Origin: CAUPWF01 sp964369425
GTDB taxonomy: Bacteria; Bacillota; Clostridia; Lachnospirales; Lachnospiraceae
Assembly (NCBI GenBank): GCA_964369425.1
Contig: CAYJGW010000026.1
Span: forward strand, 1 to 37,151
Direction: 5' to 3'
DNA length: 37,151 nucleotides
Of the stretch, positions 24,468-33,317 are shown piece after piece. Every line of letters begins with the position of its first letter. Position 1 is the stretch's first letter. The notes beneath the pieces were generated by a model that saw nothing but the letters and a program-made list of their open reading frames with translations, was not told the DNA's origin and ran no database searches. A program made the translations under genes and the position numbers.

Positions 24468-25004
24468 ATGAAGATATCAAATGATATATATATTAAGCAA
24501 CCACGTAATGTTGCACCTGAAGTTGTAAAAACTTTGTCCAATTCTGAAAAAAATATAATTATTGAATCCGCTTCTAAAAAATCTGAAAAACCAGAAGACC
24601 TAGACACTTTAGAATTATATTTAAAAGAAAAAGAAGCTGCACTCGAAGCTCTAAATCAAAAAGAAATGATGGACTCTGAACTCGCCGCATCAAAATCCCA
24701 GATAGAAGGCGCCATAAAAATGTTTGATGTGCTCCTAAAATGCATGAAGATAGCTTGCAGAATCATAGATGGTGACAAAGTTCCAAAACAAGATGAACAA
24801 CTACTTATGGAAAATTATCCCGACCTCTACTCTGCTGCCAAAACACTGCAAAGGCAAAAAGAAGAACGAAAAGAACACAAAAGTTTAGCTGATAAAATCG
24901 AAGAACCAAGCGAACCTTCTGCACCTGCTGACAACTCAGAACTGCGTACTCAGATTACAGATTCTATCGCACAGATAAAGACAGCTATTGCCGAACACTC
25001 CTAA
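24468..25004 (+). CDS. Hypothetical protein, charged, predicted coiled coil
   Basis: A 178-residue protein I do not recognise. It has no signal peptide or membrane segment. The sequence is rich in Lys and Glu; residues about 40-75 look like a coiled coil (LDTLELYLKEKEAALEALNQKEMMDSELAASK), and 80-115 include IEGAIKMFDVLLKCMKIACRIIDGDKVPKQDEQLLMENYPDLYSAA. A Pro/Ser-rich linker (EEPSEPSAPADNSE) precedes a last helix. Reasons to think it is real are a full AAGGAGG ribosome site 10 bases upstream, a long open frame and heptad-like composition. The RBS lies in an inverted repeat, and no separate promoter is evident. Its stop codon overlaps that of the convergent FGGY kinase gene. Confidence 0.72.
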   Translation: MKISNDIYIKQPRNVAPEVVKTLSNSEKNIIIESASKKSEKPEDLDTLELYLKEKEAALEALNQKEMMDSELAASKSQIEGAIKMFDVLLKCMKIACRIIDGDKVPKQDEQLLMENYPDLYSAAKTLQRQKEERKEHKSLADKIEEPSEPSAPADNSELRTQITDSIAQIKTAIAEHS

Positions 25005-26515
25005 TTTTCAAAGCACCCCCATGCGCTACTCAAGCTTTCAATCACCTTGCGATAACTTCGATATTTTTCTTCATATACCTTTTGATACGCTACTCTAGGA
25101 TGCACTGTTTTAGAGACTCGTACAGTCCTACTCACTGCATCCTCATAATCTTTATAGATTCCCGCTGCAATTCCTGCAACCATAGCTGCCCCTTGTGCTC
25201 CGATTTCTTTATCTTCTATAACATCTATCGGAATCTGCAGTGCATCTGCAAAGATTTGAACCCAGACTTCAGAGTTTGCTGCACCACCTGTTAATCGAAT
25301 ACTTTTCGGGATTTCTCTATTTTGTAGCAATTTCTTTACATGTGTCATGTGAGAAAAAACAATACCTTCATACACCGCTCTTAACATATGTTTTTTATTA
25401 TGAAAAGCTGTTAATCCAATAAAAGTGGCTTTTGCTAATGCATCTTCATTTGACCCATTTAAAAATGGCAAGAAAATAATATTTGTATCTTGTGGCTCAA
25501 TCTCTGAAACCCATTGATTTGTACATTCATAAATAGACCTACCATCTCTTTCAACATTTTCTTTTTCATAGTTCATCAAATTTTTGATAAACCATTCCAT
25601 ATTTCCAGCAGATGTTGGGCTGCTTTCTTCTACTAAATAATACCCCGGTATACAATACATTGAATTCAATGCCACTGTTCCATTTGCAATTGGCTTTCTT
25701 GCAATAAATTCATTGATGCTCCATGTACCTGCAATCATGCACATCGCTTCTTCATTGACAAGACCAGATGCCACACCGCAGGCATCCACATCAAACATAC
25801 CTGCTGCAGCTGGTATTCCAACTGGTAGTCCTGTTCTTTCGCTGGCTTCTTGTGTTACAAACCCACAGATATCTGCTGAATATTTTAGCGGTGGCAATTT
25901 ATCATATATCATCTCTAACCCAAAACATTCTAATAGTTCTTTATCATATGCCTTCGTATTCAAATTCACAAGATTTCCTCCTGTAGAATCTGTATACTCT
26001 GCATAAGCTTCTCCAGTCATTCTATAACGAATATAATCTTTTACGTGAAATATGTACTTTGTATTTTCAAGAACCTCTGGTCTATTATCTCTAAACCACG
26101 CTAAAATGCTAACTGGTTGACATGCTAATATCGCTTGATATGACTTATCATAAATTTTTTCATTTACTTTTTCCTTATACCACTCTTCTACATAACGCCA
26201 AGCTCGCGCATCTGTTGAGATAATCCCATTATAACTTGGCTTCCCATCATGCCCAACCATGTACAATCCTTTTCCATGTCCAGAAAATGAAACTGCTACA
26301 ATCTCATTCGCATCTATTTTGCTCTTTTCTATACAGGTCTTAATCGCTTTTGCATTTCCCTCCCACAGTTCCTCCATATCACGCTCAGTATAACCTGCTT
26401 TTGGCGTAATCGTAGTGGTTGATACACTTGCCACCGATACTTGATTTCCTTCTTCATCAAACAATGCTGCCTTTGAAAATGTTCCTCCGTTATCCACACC
26501 CATTAGATATTTCAT
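25001..26515 (-). CDS. FGGY-family carbohydrate kinase, L-xylulose kinase (LyxK)-like
   Basis: A cytoplasmic sugar kinase of 504 residues, expected to phosphorylate a ketose or polyol with ATP. The N-terminal phosphate loop is GVDNGGTFSKAALFD. Segments shared with E. coli LyxK as I recall it are SGHGKGLYMV, ESSPTSAGNMEWF, NIIFLPFLNGSN, EGIVFSHMTH and the ATP-site RLTGGAANSEVW. The likely catalytic base is D242 in GMFDVDA. AAGGAG precedes ATG 26515. It is the last gene of the leftward operon, 14 bases after the sensor kinase. With the erythritol/threitol dehydrogenase-like enzyme upstream it would phosphorylate the ketose product (L-xylulose, erythrulose or similar). Erythritol kinase activity is an alternative; substrate uncertain, kinase family near certain. 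Confidence 0.92.
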   Translation of the reverse strand: MKYLMGVDNGGTFSKAALFDEEGNQVSVASVSTTTITPKAGYTERDMEELWEGNAKAIKTCIEKSKIDANEIVAVSFSGHGKGLYMVGHDGKPSYNGIISTDARAWRYVEEWYKEKVNEKIYDKSYQAILACQPVSILAWFRDNRPEVLENTKYIFHVKDYIRYRMTGEAYAEYTDSTGGNLVNLNTKAYDKELLECFGLEMIYDKLPPLKYSADICGFVTQEASERTGLPVGIPAAAGMFDVDACGVASGLVNEEAMCMIAGTWSINEFIARKPIANGTVALNSMYCIPGYYLVEESSPTSAGNMEWFIKNLMNYEKENVERDGRSIYECTNQWVSEIEPQDTNIIFLPFLNGSNEDALAKATFIGLTAFHNKKHMLRAVYEGIVFSHMTHVKKLLQNREIPKSIRLTGGAANSEVWVQIFADALQIPIDVIEDKEIGAQGAAMVAGIAAGIYKDYEDAVSRTVRVSKTVHPRVAYQKVYEEKYRSYRKVIESLSSAWGCFEN

Positions 26516-26529
26516 AGATTTCTCCTTTT

Positions 26530-28251
26530 CTATTCCCTATTAGATTTCTCCACATACGGTAATGTAATCTCCGCAATGGTTGCTACATCTGATTTGCTAT
26601 CAAACTTTAACCCATACTCTTTTCCAAAATGAAGTTGTATTCGCTCTCGAATATTGTTTACCCCTATATGATTCAATCTATCTTTTCCTATAACACCTTT
26701 ATTCAACTTGTCCTTACATTGTTCTTCCATTCCTTTTCCGTTATCAATCACTTTAATCACTAGACACTCATCTACTACAGTTGCACCAATATGAATCCGA
26801 TAGTTAAGCTTTTCTTCCTTGAAGCCATGAATAATGCAGTTTTCAACAAGTGGCTGTAAAATAAAGCGTATTACCTCGCACTGGTATGCTTCTTCCTGTA
26901 TATTCAATGAAAATTCAAACATATCTGTATATCTATATTTTTGAATCGTTATATAATTTTTCACACTTTCAACTTCATCCTTTAACGTAATTCTACTACG
27001 TCCTTTTCCAAGATTGTATTTTAATAAATTAATTAATGCAACACTCATCTCTCCTATATTTTCAACACCTTGCATTATAGCAAGCCACTTAATCGAATCC
27101 AAAGTGTTATACAGAAAATGAGGGTTTATCTGTGCTTGTAAGATTTCGTATTCCATCTCTGCTTTTCTGATTTGTGCCTTCTTTTCGTCCTCAAAATGTT
27201 GATTAATCTGAGTCACCATGCTATTAAATGTCTTTCCTAGTTGCCCAAATTCATCTTCGCTTTTAATATCGATGTGCGCTGTATAATCTCCTTGTTTGAT
27301 ACGGTTGCAGGCTTCAGTCAATTTCCGTAATGTTTTTGCTATATATCTCACAAATAATCCGGTAAACAATATCGAAACTAGTATCACTACAATTACTAAA
27401 AGATTGAAGTTATCGAAAATATCTTGAAACCCTCGCGCTATATCCTCTTTCAAAATAATTCTTACAACTCGCCATTCTGGGACTCCTAATTCTTCCGATA
27501 CTACAATCACTTCTTTTTTGTACAGCACATCCTCAAACATACTGTCTCCACTTACGACTTCTGGGTATTTTTCTAGTATCGAACTAAAACTAGTAGTTAA
27601 TGGAAACTGTACGATGATTTCTCCATTTTGATCTATAATCGCAGATCTATCATTATTACGAATCGACGAATCTGTAAATATCTTGTGAATACTCTCATAA
27701 GATACGTCAATCGCTACAATTCCAGCAAAGTCTTCCTCTATAAAAATAGGCTCGATATAAGATACACTGCTCAAATACTGATCATCTCTAGTCGTATGCA
27801 ATTCTGTCCACACTTCTGTCCTAGATTCACTATTCTGATACTCTTCGTAGTACTCTTTGTAGAAGTTGTCTTCTCCAGTTTGTTCTATATCCGCATTTGT
27901 TGAATATAATTTTCCATTTATCCCCAATACGTGAACATCATTGATGTTATAATTAATACTCTCAATTTCTTTCAACAATTCTTCTACTTGTACACTTTCT
28001 TCGTTGACTACTGCTTTTAAAACCTGTTCATGCTCCTTCACTATCTCCATACTTTCAGTCAACATATTGACCAATATATTAAATTGATCCGTAGTCGTAT
28101 TCGTCAATTGGACATGATATTCAATTTCCTTTTCTTCCAGTTCCTCTTTGTATATCCGCTCCATAAATACAATAATAATCAACAGCATGCAAAGTAAGAT
28201 TCCAAGTATCGCAAAAAATATTTTAATCGCTACTGATTGTCTAACTTTCAT
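26530..28251 (-). CDS. Sensor histidine kinase, YesM type
   Basis: Membrane sensor kinase of 573 residues. A transmembrane helix (about 8-30) is followed by an extracytoplasmic Cache-like sensing domain with INDVHVLGINGKLYSTNADI and FAGIVAIDVSYESIHKIF, then a second helix near 285-305, a HAMP domain (TLRKLTEACNRIKQGDYTAHI, DEFGQLGKTFNSMV) and the kinase core. The phosphoacceptor is H378 in QINPHFLYNTLDSIKW. The ATP lid has QPLVENCIIHGF and DNGKGMEE. Its ATG overlaps the response regulator stop by 4 bases (ATGA). It probably reports the polyol or sugar outside the cell, directly or through the binding protein at 35205-36641, to the partner regulator. Confidence 0.95.
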   Translation of the reverse strand: MKVRQSVAIKIFFAILGILLCMLLIIIVFMERIYKEELEEKEIEYHVQLTNTTTDQFNILVNMLTESMEIVKEHEQVLKAVVNEESVQVEELLKEIESINYNINDVHVLGINGKLYSTNADIEQTGEDNFYKEYYEEYQNSESRTEVWTELHTTRDDQYLSSVSYIEPIFIEEDFAGIVAIDVSYESIHKIFTDSSIRNNDRSAIIDQNGEIIVQFPLTTSFSSILEKYPEVVSGDSMFEDVLYKKEVIVVSEELGVPEWRVVRIILKEDIARGFQDIFDNFNLLVIVVILVSILFTGLFVRYIAKTLRKLTEACNRIKQGDYTAHIDIKSEDEFGQLGKTFNSMVTQINQHFEDEKKAQIRKAEMEYEILQAQINPHFLYNTLDSIKWLAIMQGVENIGEMSVALINLLKYNLGKGRSRITLKDEVESVKNYITIQKYRYTDMFEFSLNIQEEAYQCEVIRFILQPLVENCIIHGFKEEKLNYRIHIGATVVDECLVIKVIDNGKGMEEQCKDKLNKGVIGKDRLNHIGVNNIRERIQLHFGKEYGLKFDSKSDVATIAEITLPYVEKSNRE

Positions 28252-29822
28252 TTTTCACCTCTTTGCACCAAGTCAAAATTGTTGTCTCTATACTCCTTGC
28301 AGGTAAGCCCTGTAATCTCTTTAAAAACTTTACTAAAGTAATACGGGCTGTAAAATCCTACTTTTTCTGCAACCTCATATATTTTTTGATTGCTTTCTTT
28401 TAATATTTCTTTTGCCCGATCTATGCGATATCTATTTAAGTATGTAACAAAATTAATACCCATCTCTTGCTTAAATAGCATACTCAAATAATTTTTACTG
28501 ATATCCACATGACAGGCGATTTCATCTAGTGTCAACTCATGTGCGTAAAACTCCTCAATGTAGTGAATACATTTTTGTATGCTTGCACTATACATTCCTC
28601 CCGACCCCGACTCAGACACGATCCGCTCATAGATTCCAGTTACATAAAATTCAACATCATCGATATTTGATAGTGTATATAGATTGTCATACTTAATTCC
28701 TTTTAATATCTCTACTTTTTCTATGCTTCTCTCTTCTACATACTCCCTTGCTATCGTCAAGAATTTGATTACTGAATATTCCACATATTCAAATGATTTG
28801 ATTCTATTTAATTCTAAAAACACTTCTTTTATATGTTGCTTTACATCTACTTCACTTTTTCTATCTAGTGAACGGTTTAAAAGCGAGCCACTAACATGTG
28901 GTCGCTTCTGCTGTTGAAATGCACTTTCTTCTATTTCATCAAAAAATATGACTGGAGTATCTAAGAAAAAGCTAAATCCTCTTGCCTGTTCCGCTTCTTT
29001 TAGTATTCGCACAAAATCTGTCGAATCTCCTAACGAACTAGTAGCACCTTTATAACTCAATGAAAAGTAGTACTTAATCTTTTTTCTTATAATCCCTATT
29101 TTTTCTCTTATGACAGCCTTCCATTCTTCACCATATGCCTCTACTGGCACTATAACCATACTATAACACTGTCCTCTGTAAATCATGGTTTTACTCGTTG
29201 CTTCAGAAAAAAGTTCACTAATCAAAGTTCTCACTGTCTTTAGAAACATGTCTTCTGCAGATTCATTAATTAGATTCACTGTGCAGTACCCTTTAAAAAT
29301 CAGATAACTACTCTCTTCAAATACCTCTTTTTCTGGATTGCCTATTACATCTAACTGAGGTATCTTATTCACTTCGCATTTTCGCAAATAATACTTCAAA
29401 TATTCTTCTTTTTCGTTTTTTTCTCTCTTAACTTCCCCTACTTGATCAATCAACTCTATTCTCACATCTTCTAGAATGGCAAGTAGGTTATCCTCACTGA
29501 TTTCTGACTTCAGTATATATTGCTCAACCCCCAACTTCATCGCTTGCTTCGCATAGTAAAAATTTTCATGATTACTCAATATTATAACTTTTGTCTTGGT
29601 ATCTTTTTTCCTTATATTCTCAATCAATTCTATCCCATCCATAATAGGCATTTGAATATCTGTAAGCACGATATCGGGTTGGCATTCTTTTATTACATCA
29701 AGCGCTTCTGCACCGTTGGAGGCTTCCCCTACAATTCGAAATCCATGTTCTTCCCAATTCATTGTAGTTTTTAACCCTAACCTCACTAGAAATTCATCAT
29801 CTACAATCACAATACTTCTCAT
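28248..29822 (-). CDS. Response regulator, YesN type (receiver + AraC-type DNA-binding domain)
   Basis: A 524-residue response regulator. The receiver domain (1-120) has the acidic pair D8-D9, phosphoacceptor D55 in IVLTDIQMPIMDG and the lysine in QYILKSEISED. A middle region of about 290 residues is unassigned. The C-terminal 100 residues are AraC-type, with LTLDEIACHVDISKNYLSMLFKQ and KIYEVAEKVGFYSPYYFSKVFKE. GGAGGAGG lies 8 bases before ATG 29822. Its own promoter seems to lie in the 91-base gap upstream. It likely activates the binding-protein promoter at 36679-36738; a 10-base sequence is shared between that site and the regulator's own promoter. Confidence 0.95.
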   Translation of the reverse strand: MRSIVIVDDEFLVRLGLKTTMNWEEHGFRIVGEASNGAEALDVIKECQPDIVLTDIQMPIMDGIELIENIRKKDTKTKVIILSNHENFYYAKQAMKLGVEQYILKSEISEDNLLAILEDVRIELIDQVGEVKREKNEKEEYLKYYLRKCEVNKIPQLDVIGNPEKEVFEESSYLIFKGYCTVNLINESAEDMFLKTVRTLISELFSEATSKTMIYRGQCYSMVIVPVEAYGEEWKAVIREKIGIIRKKIKYYFSLSYKGATSSLGDSTDFVRILKEAEQARGFSFFLDTPVIFFDEIEESAFQQQKRPHVSGSLLNRSLDRKSEVDVKQHIKEVFLELNRIKSFEYVEYSVIKFLTIAREYVEERSIEKVEILKGIKYDNLYTLSNIDDVEFYVTGIYERIVSESGSGGMYSASIQKCIHYIEEFYAHELTLDEIACHVDISKNYLSMLFKQEMGINFVTYLNRYRIDRAKEILKESNQKIYEVAEKVGFYSPYYFSKVFKEITGLTCKEYRDNNFDLVQRGEK

Positions 29823-29870
29823 TTCTTGTTCCTCCTCCGATGCCTTTTCGCTTGTTTGCTTTCTGTATAT

Positions 29871-29899
29871 ATTCTACCAAAATTCTTATATTTCGACAA
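29871..29899 (-). promoter_or_regulatory. Internal promoter for the response regulator, kinase and FGGY genes
   Basis: On the minus strand TTGTCG (29894-29899), a 17-base spacer and TAGAAT (29871-29876) lie about 50 bases before the regulator. The spacer contains TAAGAATTTT (minus strand), also present upstream of the binding-protein promoter. Confidence 0.55.
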
Positions 29900-29913
29900 T
29901 AACATGAGGTATA

Positions 29914-30999
29914 TTAAAATTTAATTGCAACTTTAAAATCCTTATATTTTCCAGATGCATAGTCAAACGCTTTTTCCCACTCTTCTATCGGAAACATATT
30001 AGATACAACTCCTTGTGTCTTTAGATTTCCAGACACTATGTTTTCAATTACAAACGGATATGCATACGGACTAAGGTGTGCCCCTAATACATCAAGCTCT
30101 TTTCGATCCCCGATAATTGACCAATCCACCGTTGTCTCCGATCCAAACACACTAAATTCTACAAATCGTCCTAACTTTCTAATCATACTCAACCCTTGCA
30201 CCACACTTGATGGGTGACCTGTAGCTTCTATGTAGACATCACAACCATATCCCTCTGTCAATTTCATAATTTCTTCCACTACATCTACTTGACCAGGATT
30301 CCATACAATATCTGCACCAAATTCAACTGCCTTATCTAGTCTTTCTTGTAACATATCTAGCACAATTAACTTTTTAGGGTTTTTCATGCGTGCGTAAGTT
30401 ACCATTCCAAGACCAAGTGTACCAGCCCCCGAAATTACCACAATGTCCTCATTTGTGATACTCCCTCTATCTATTGCATGTTTTGAACAACCATACGGCT
30501 CGATTAAGAGTGCCTCTTCCACTGTCATCTCATCTGGAACTCTACTGATTACTGCTGTCTTTGGAAAACGAACATATTCTGCCATTCCTCCATTGTTTGT
30601 ATTTTGAAAACCAAATATATCATGTGGTTGACACATCCAATATTGACCTGATTTGCAAAATCTACATTCTCCACAAGGTACGATTTGATCTGCTATAATA
30701 CGATCTCCCAACTCATATCCCTTTACATTCTCTCCCATTTCCACAATATGTCCAAAGAATTCATGGCCTGGAATAAATGGTGGTTTCACCCAAGAAGGTT
30801 GATTTTCACCACCCCAAAACATCGCAGCCCCATGACTACATTTCAAATCACCTGCGCAAACTCCACACGCTTCAGTTTTAATTATAATGTCATCTGGTCC
30901 ACACTTTGGTGCTGGGTACGCACTTTCCATCACATAATTATCTCTATCATATGCCACTAAGGCTTTCATTGTCTCTGGTGTCTGTCCTACATTTCCCAT
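29914..30999 (-). CDS. Zinc-dependent alcohol dehydrogenase, erythritol/L-threitol dehydrogenase-like
   Basis: A medium-chain dehydrogenase/reductase of 361 residues, expected to oxidise a polyol to a ketose with NAD(P)+. Catalytic zinc ligands are C48 (CGVCAGD) and H79-E80 (GHEF). The structural zinc site is C109, C112, C115 and C123 (PCGECRFCKSGQYWMC). The nucleotide fold is VVISGAGTLGLGMV, with ATGHPSSV further on. The HGAAMFWGGENQPSWVKPP and MCQPHDIFGFQ segments are the ones I associate with proteins annotated as erythritol/L-threitol dehydrogenases. GAGG lies 9 bases before ATG 30999; an internal ATG ten codons later (MKALVAYD) is a weaker alternative start. It follows the transporter genes by 23 bases and precedes the regulators and kinase, so it is the first catabolic step of this operon. 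Confidence 0.9.
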   Translation of the reverse strand: MGNVGQTPETMKALVAYDRDNYVMESAYPAPKCGPDDIIIKTEACGVCAGDLKCSHGAAMFWGGENQPSWVKPPFIPGHEFFGHIVEMGENVKGYELGDRIIADQIVPCGECRFCKSGQYWMCQPHDIFGFQNTNNGGMAEYVRFPKTAVISRVPDEMTVEEALLIEPYGCSKHAIDRGSITNEDIVVISGAGTLGLGMVTYARMKNPKKLIVLDMLQERLDKAVEFGADIVWNPGQVDVVEEIMKLTEGYGCDVYIEATGHPSSVVQGLSMIRKLGRFVEFSVFGSETTVDWSIIGDRKELDVLGAHLSPYAYPFVIENIVSGNLKTQGVVSNMFPIEEWEKAFDYASGKYKDFKVAIKF

Positions 31000-31022
31000 T
31001 TTCTAAATCCTCACTTTCCATT

Positions 31023-32150
31023 TTAATTTGCTCTGATTCTCTCTCCTGTCTCTGGATCAAACAGATGCGTCCTCTCTGCATGAAACTCTAGCTGGATCTC
31101 TTGTCCTTGAAGGTATTCAACATCCTCTGTAGTTGTCATACTCAATAACTGCTCTCCTACTCTTACAGATATTCTTCTCTCATCTCCCAAATTTTCAAAT
31201 ATTGCAATCGGTACAAAAGTTCCTTTCGTTTCACTCTGCGCAATTTTAATATCTATAGGTCTTACACCTAATACAATCTTCATGTCATCCTTTACAATAT
31301 GCTCATATTTTTGTGGTACAGGCACTTCTAAATTGCTAGATTCGAAAGTAAATATAAATCCACCCTTCTTTGCTTTGATTGTTGCAGGTAATAAGTTCAT
31401 CGGTGGTTCTCCGATGAATCCAGCTACAAATTCATTGGCTGGATCGTCATATACTTCTAGTGGTGTTCCTATCTGTTGAATTTCTCCATCTTTCATAATG
31501 ATAATTCTGTCAGCTAGTGACATTGCTTCCATCTGATCATGTGTTACGATAATCGTTGTACACTTAATTTCATGATGCATTCTTTTGATTTCTTGACGCA
31601 ATTGTTGACGCATCTTCCCATCTAAATGACTGAGGGGTTCATCCAACAACAGTAATCCAGGTCTTCTCACTATCGCCCTTGCAATATTCACTCTCTGCTT
31701 TTGCCCTCCCGATAACGCGGTTGGTTTCATATCTAATAGCTTATCAATTTTCATCAGTGGCGCCACATAGTCAATTGCTTTCTTGATTTCTTCATCCGTC
31801 TTTTTCTTTGCACGCATGTTAAATGCTAAATTTTCATACACTGTCAATGGTGGATATAATGCGTAATCTTCAAAAGCTAATCCTATATTCCTATCCTTTG
31901 ACTCCAATTCATTGATTAGTACATCACCTATATACATCTCACCACTGGTTATTTCCTCTAATCCTGCTATCATCCGAAGAGAAGTAGATTTTCCACAACC
32001 TGAAGGCCCTAAGATTCCAATGAACTCTCCGTCTCTGCACGTATAGCTCACATCTTTTACAGCGAAATCATTTACCACTTTGGGTTTAAACAACGACTTC
32101 TTTGTATTTTCGTATCTTTTATGTACATTTTTTAAAGTTAATTCAGCCAT
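31023..32150 (-). CDS. CUT1 ABC transporter ATP-binding protein (second ATPase of the pair)
   Basis: A MalK/UgpC-like ATPase, 375 residues: nucleotide-binding domain (1-240) plus a C-terminal OB-fold regulatory domain containing VLGVRPIDIKIAQ. Walker A is GPSGCGKST (48-56), the signature is LSGGQKQR, Walker B is LLLLDEPLSHLD and the H-loop is VTHDQMEAMSLADRI. The Q-loop position carries Glu, E94 in LAFEDYALYPPL, where MalK-type proteins normally have Gln. An insertion near residues 14-30 precedes the A-loop. I start at ATG 32150, not the adjoining ATG 32153, since AGGAGG is then 6 bases away. It is adjacent to a second, different ATPase gene; two-ATPase CUT1 systems are known for glycerol (GlpST of Rhizobium) and fit a polyol importer. 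Confidence 0.93.
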   Translation of the reverse strand: MAELTLKNVHKRYENTKKSLFKPKVVNDFAVKDVSYTCRDGEFIGILGPSGCGKSTSLRMIAGLEEITSGEMYIGDVLINELESKDRNIGLAFEDYALYPPLTVYENLAFNMRAKKKTDEEIKKAIDYVAPLMKIDKLLDMKPTALSGGQKQRVNIARAIVRRPGLLLLDEPLSHLDGKMRQQLRQEIKRMHHEIKCTTIIVTHDQMEAMSLADRIIIMKDGEIQQIGTPLEVYDDPANEFVAGFIGEPPMNLLPATIKAKKGGFIFTFESSNLEVPVPQKYEHIVKDDMKIVLGVRPIDIKIAQSETKGTFVPIAIFENLGDERRISVRVGEQLLSMTTTEDVEYLQGQEIQLEFHAERTHLFDPETGERIRAN

Positions 32151-32160
32151 CATGCACCTC

Positions 32161-33303
32161 CTATTCTTCTCTCGTCTTCACATATTTTTTTATATTATTT
32201 CTAGTAATAAATTCTTTTGTCTCTCCATCAAAATACACTGCCTTATCCATATTAAACTTTAAATAAACTTCCTGATCCATGTCTGCCACTGTATCATTAG
32301 GACAAGTAATTGCTATTTTTTTCTCCCCGAGACTTACTGTCATAATTACTTTATTTCCAATAGGTTCATTTGCATATACCGTACCACGAATCCAAGTTTC
32401 ATCTTTTTTTACAAAGGAAAACTCAATATCATTTCCTCTTACACCTACATCTATTGCCTTGTACTTATTATTCTTAAAATATTCTACCGTCTCACCTTCT
32501 GGTTTTAAGCAAACATCCATATCATCCACTTTAAACACTACGCTTTCATCATTTACATGCTGCTTTGTAGAGATAATATTAATTTCTGGTTCCCCAAACA
32601 AGCAAGCCACGAATTCATTACAAGGGGTGTAATACATCTCTTGTGCTGTACCTATTTGTACAATACTTCCCTCATTTACGACTGCAATCCTATCTGCAAG
32701 CGACATCGCCTCCATGTAATCGTGAGTTACATAAATAGTCGTTGAGTTTATCGATGTCTGCATCTCTTTTAACTCTCCACGCATGAAATGTCGCAGTTTT
32801 GCATCTAAATGCGCTAACGGTTCATCCATTAAAAATACGTTTGGTTCTCTCACTAAGCACCTTCCAAGTGCAACTCTTTGTCTCTGTCCATTCGATAATT
32901 GACTTGGCTTTCTATCTAAAAGATGATCTATTTTCATCATCTTTGTAATCCGCTTAATCGCTTCATCCATATATGCTTCATCTTTTTTATATAGTTTACT
33001 TCTCATCGGTGAAGCAATATTATCGTATACCGAAAGATTTGGATATAGTGCATAGTTTTCAAATACCATAGATATATTTCTGTCTTTTGCTTCTACATGA
33101 TTTACAATTTCTCCATCTATTTTCACAAGACCCTCTTGTGGAAATTCAATCCCTGCAATGGTTTTTAGCAATGTTGTTTTCCCTGCTCCAGCAGGACCGA
33201 AAAGTACAAAAAATTCATTATCTTTAATCAGAAGATCGACTTTTTCTAATGCTGTATTTTTCTTATATTTCTTTGTGATATTACACAATTCAATCTGAGC
33301 CAT
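32161..33303 (-). CDS. CUT1 ABC transporter ATP-binding protein (first ATPase of the pair)
   Basis: A MalK-like ATPase of 380 residues with a nucleotide-binding domain and a C-terminal regulatory domain. Walker A is GPAGAGKTT (36-44). The Q-loop position is E82 in MVFENYALYP, the exact position of Q82 in E. coli MalK. The signature is the variant LSNGQ (136-140), Walker B is VFLMDEPLAHLD (D160-E161) and the H-loop is H194. Both changes set it apart from canonical ATPases, but Walker A, Walker B and the switch histidine are intact, so ATP hydrolysis is expected. AAGGAGG precedes ATG 33303, 15 bases after the permease stop. It likely forms a heterodimer with the 31023-32150 protein. Confidence 0.93.
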   Translation of the reverse strand: MAQIELCNITKKYKKNTALEKVDLLIKDNEFFVLFGPAGAGKTTLLKTIAGIEFPQEGLVKIDGEIVNHVEAKDRNISMVFENYALYPNLSVYDNIASPMRSKLYKKDEAYMDEAIKRITKMMKIDHLLDRKPSQLSNGQRQRVALGRCLVREPNVFLMDEPLAHLDAKLRHFMRGELKEMQTSINSTTIYVTHDYMEAMSLADRIAVVNEGSIVQIGTAQEMYYTPCNEFVACLFGEPEINIISTKQHVNDESVVFKVDDMDVCLKPEGETVEYFKNNKYKAIDVGVRGNDIEFSFVKKDETWIRGTVYANEPIGNKVIMTVSLGEKKIAITCPNDTVADMDQEVYLKFNMDKAVYFDGETKEFITRNNIKKYVKTREE

Positions 33304-33317
33304 ATCGCTTCCTCCTT

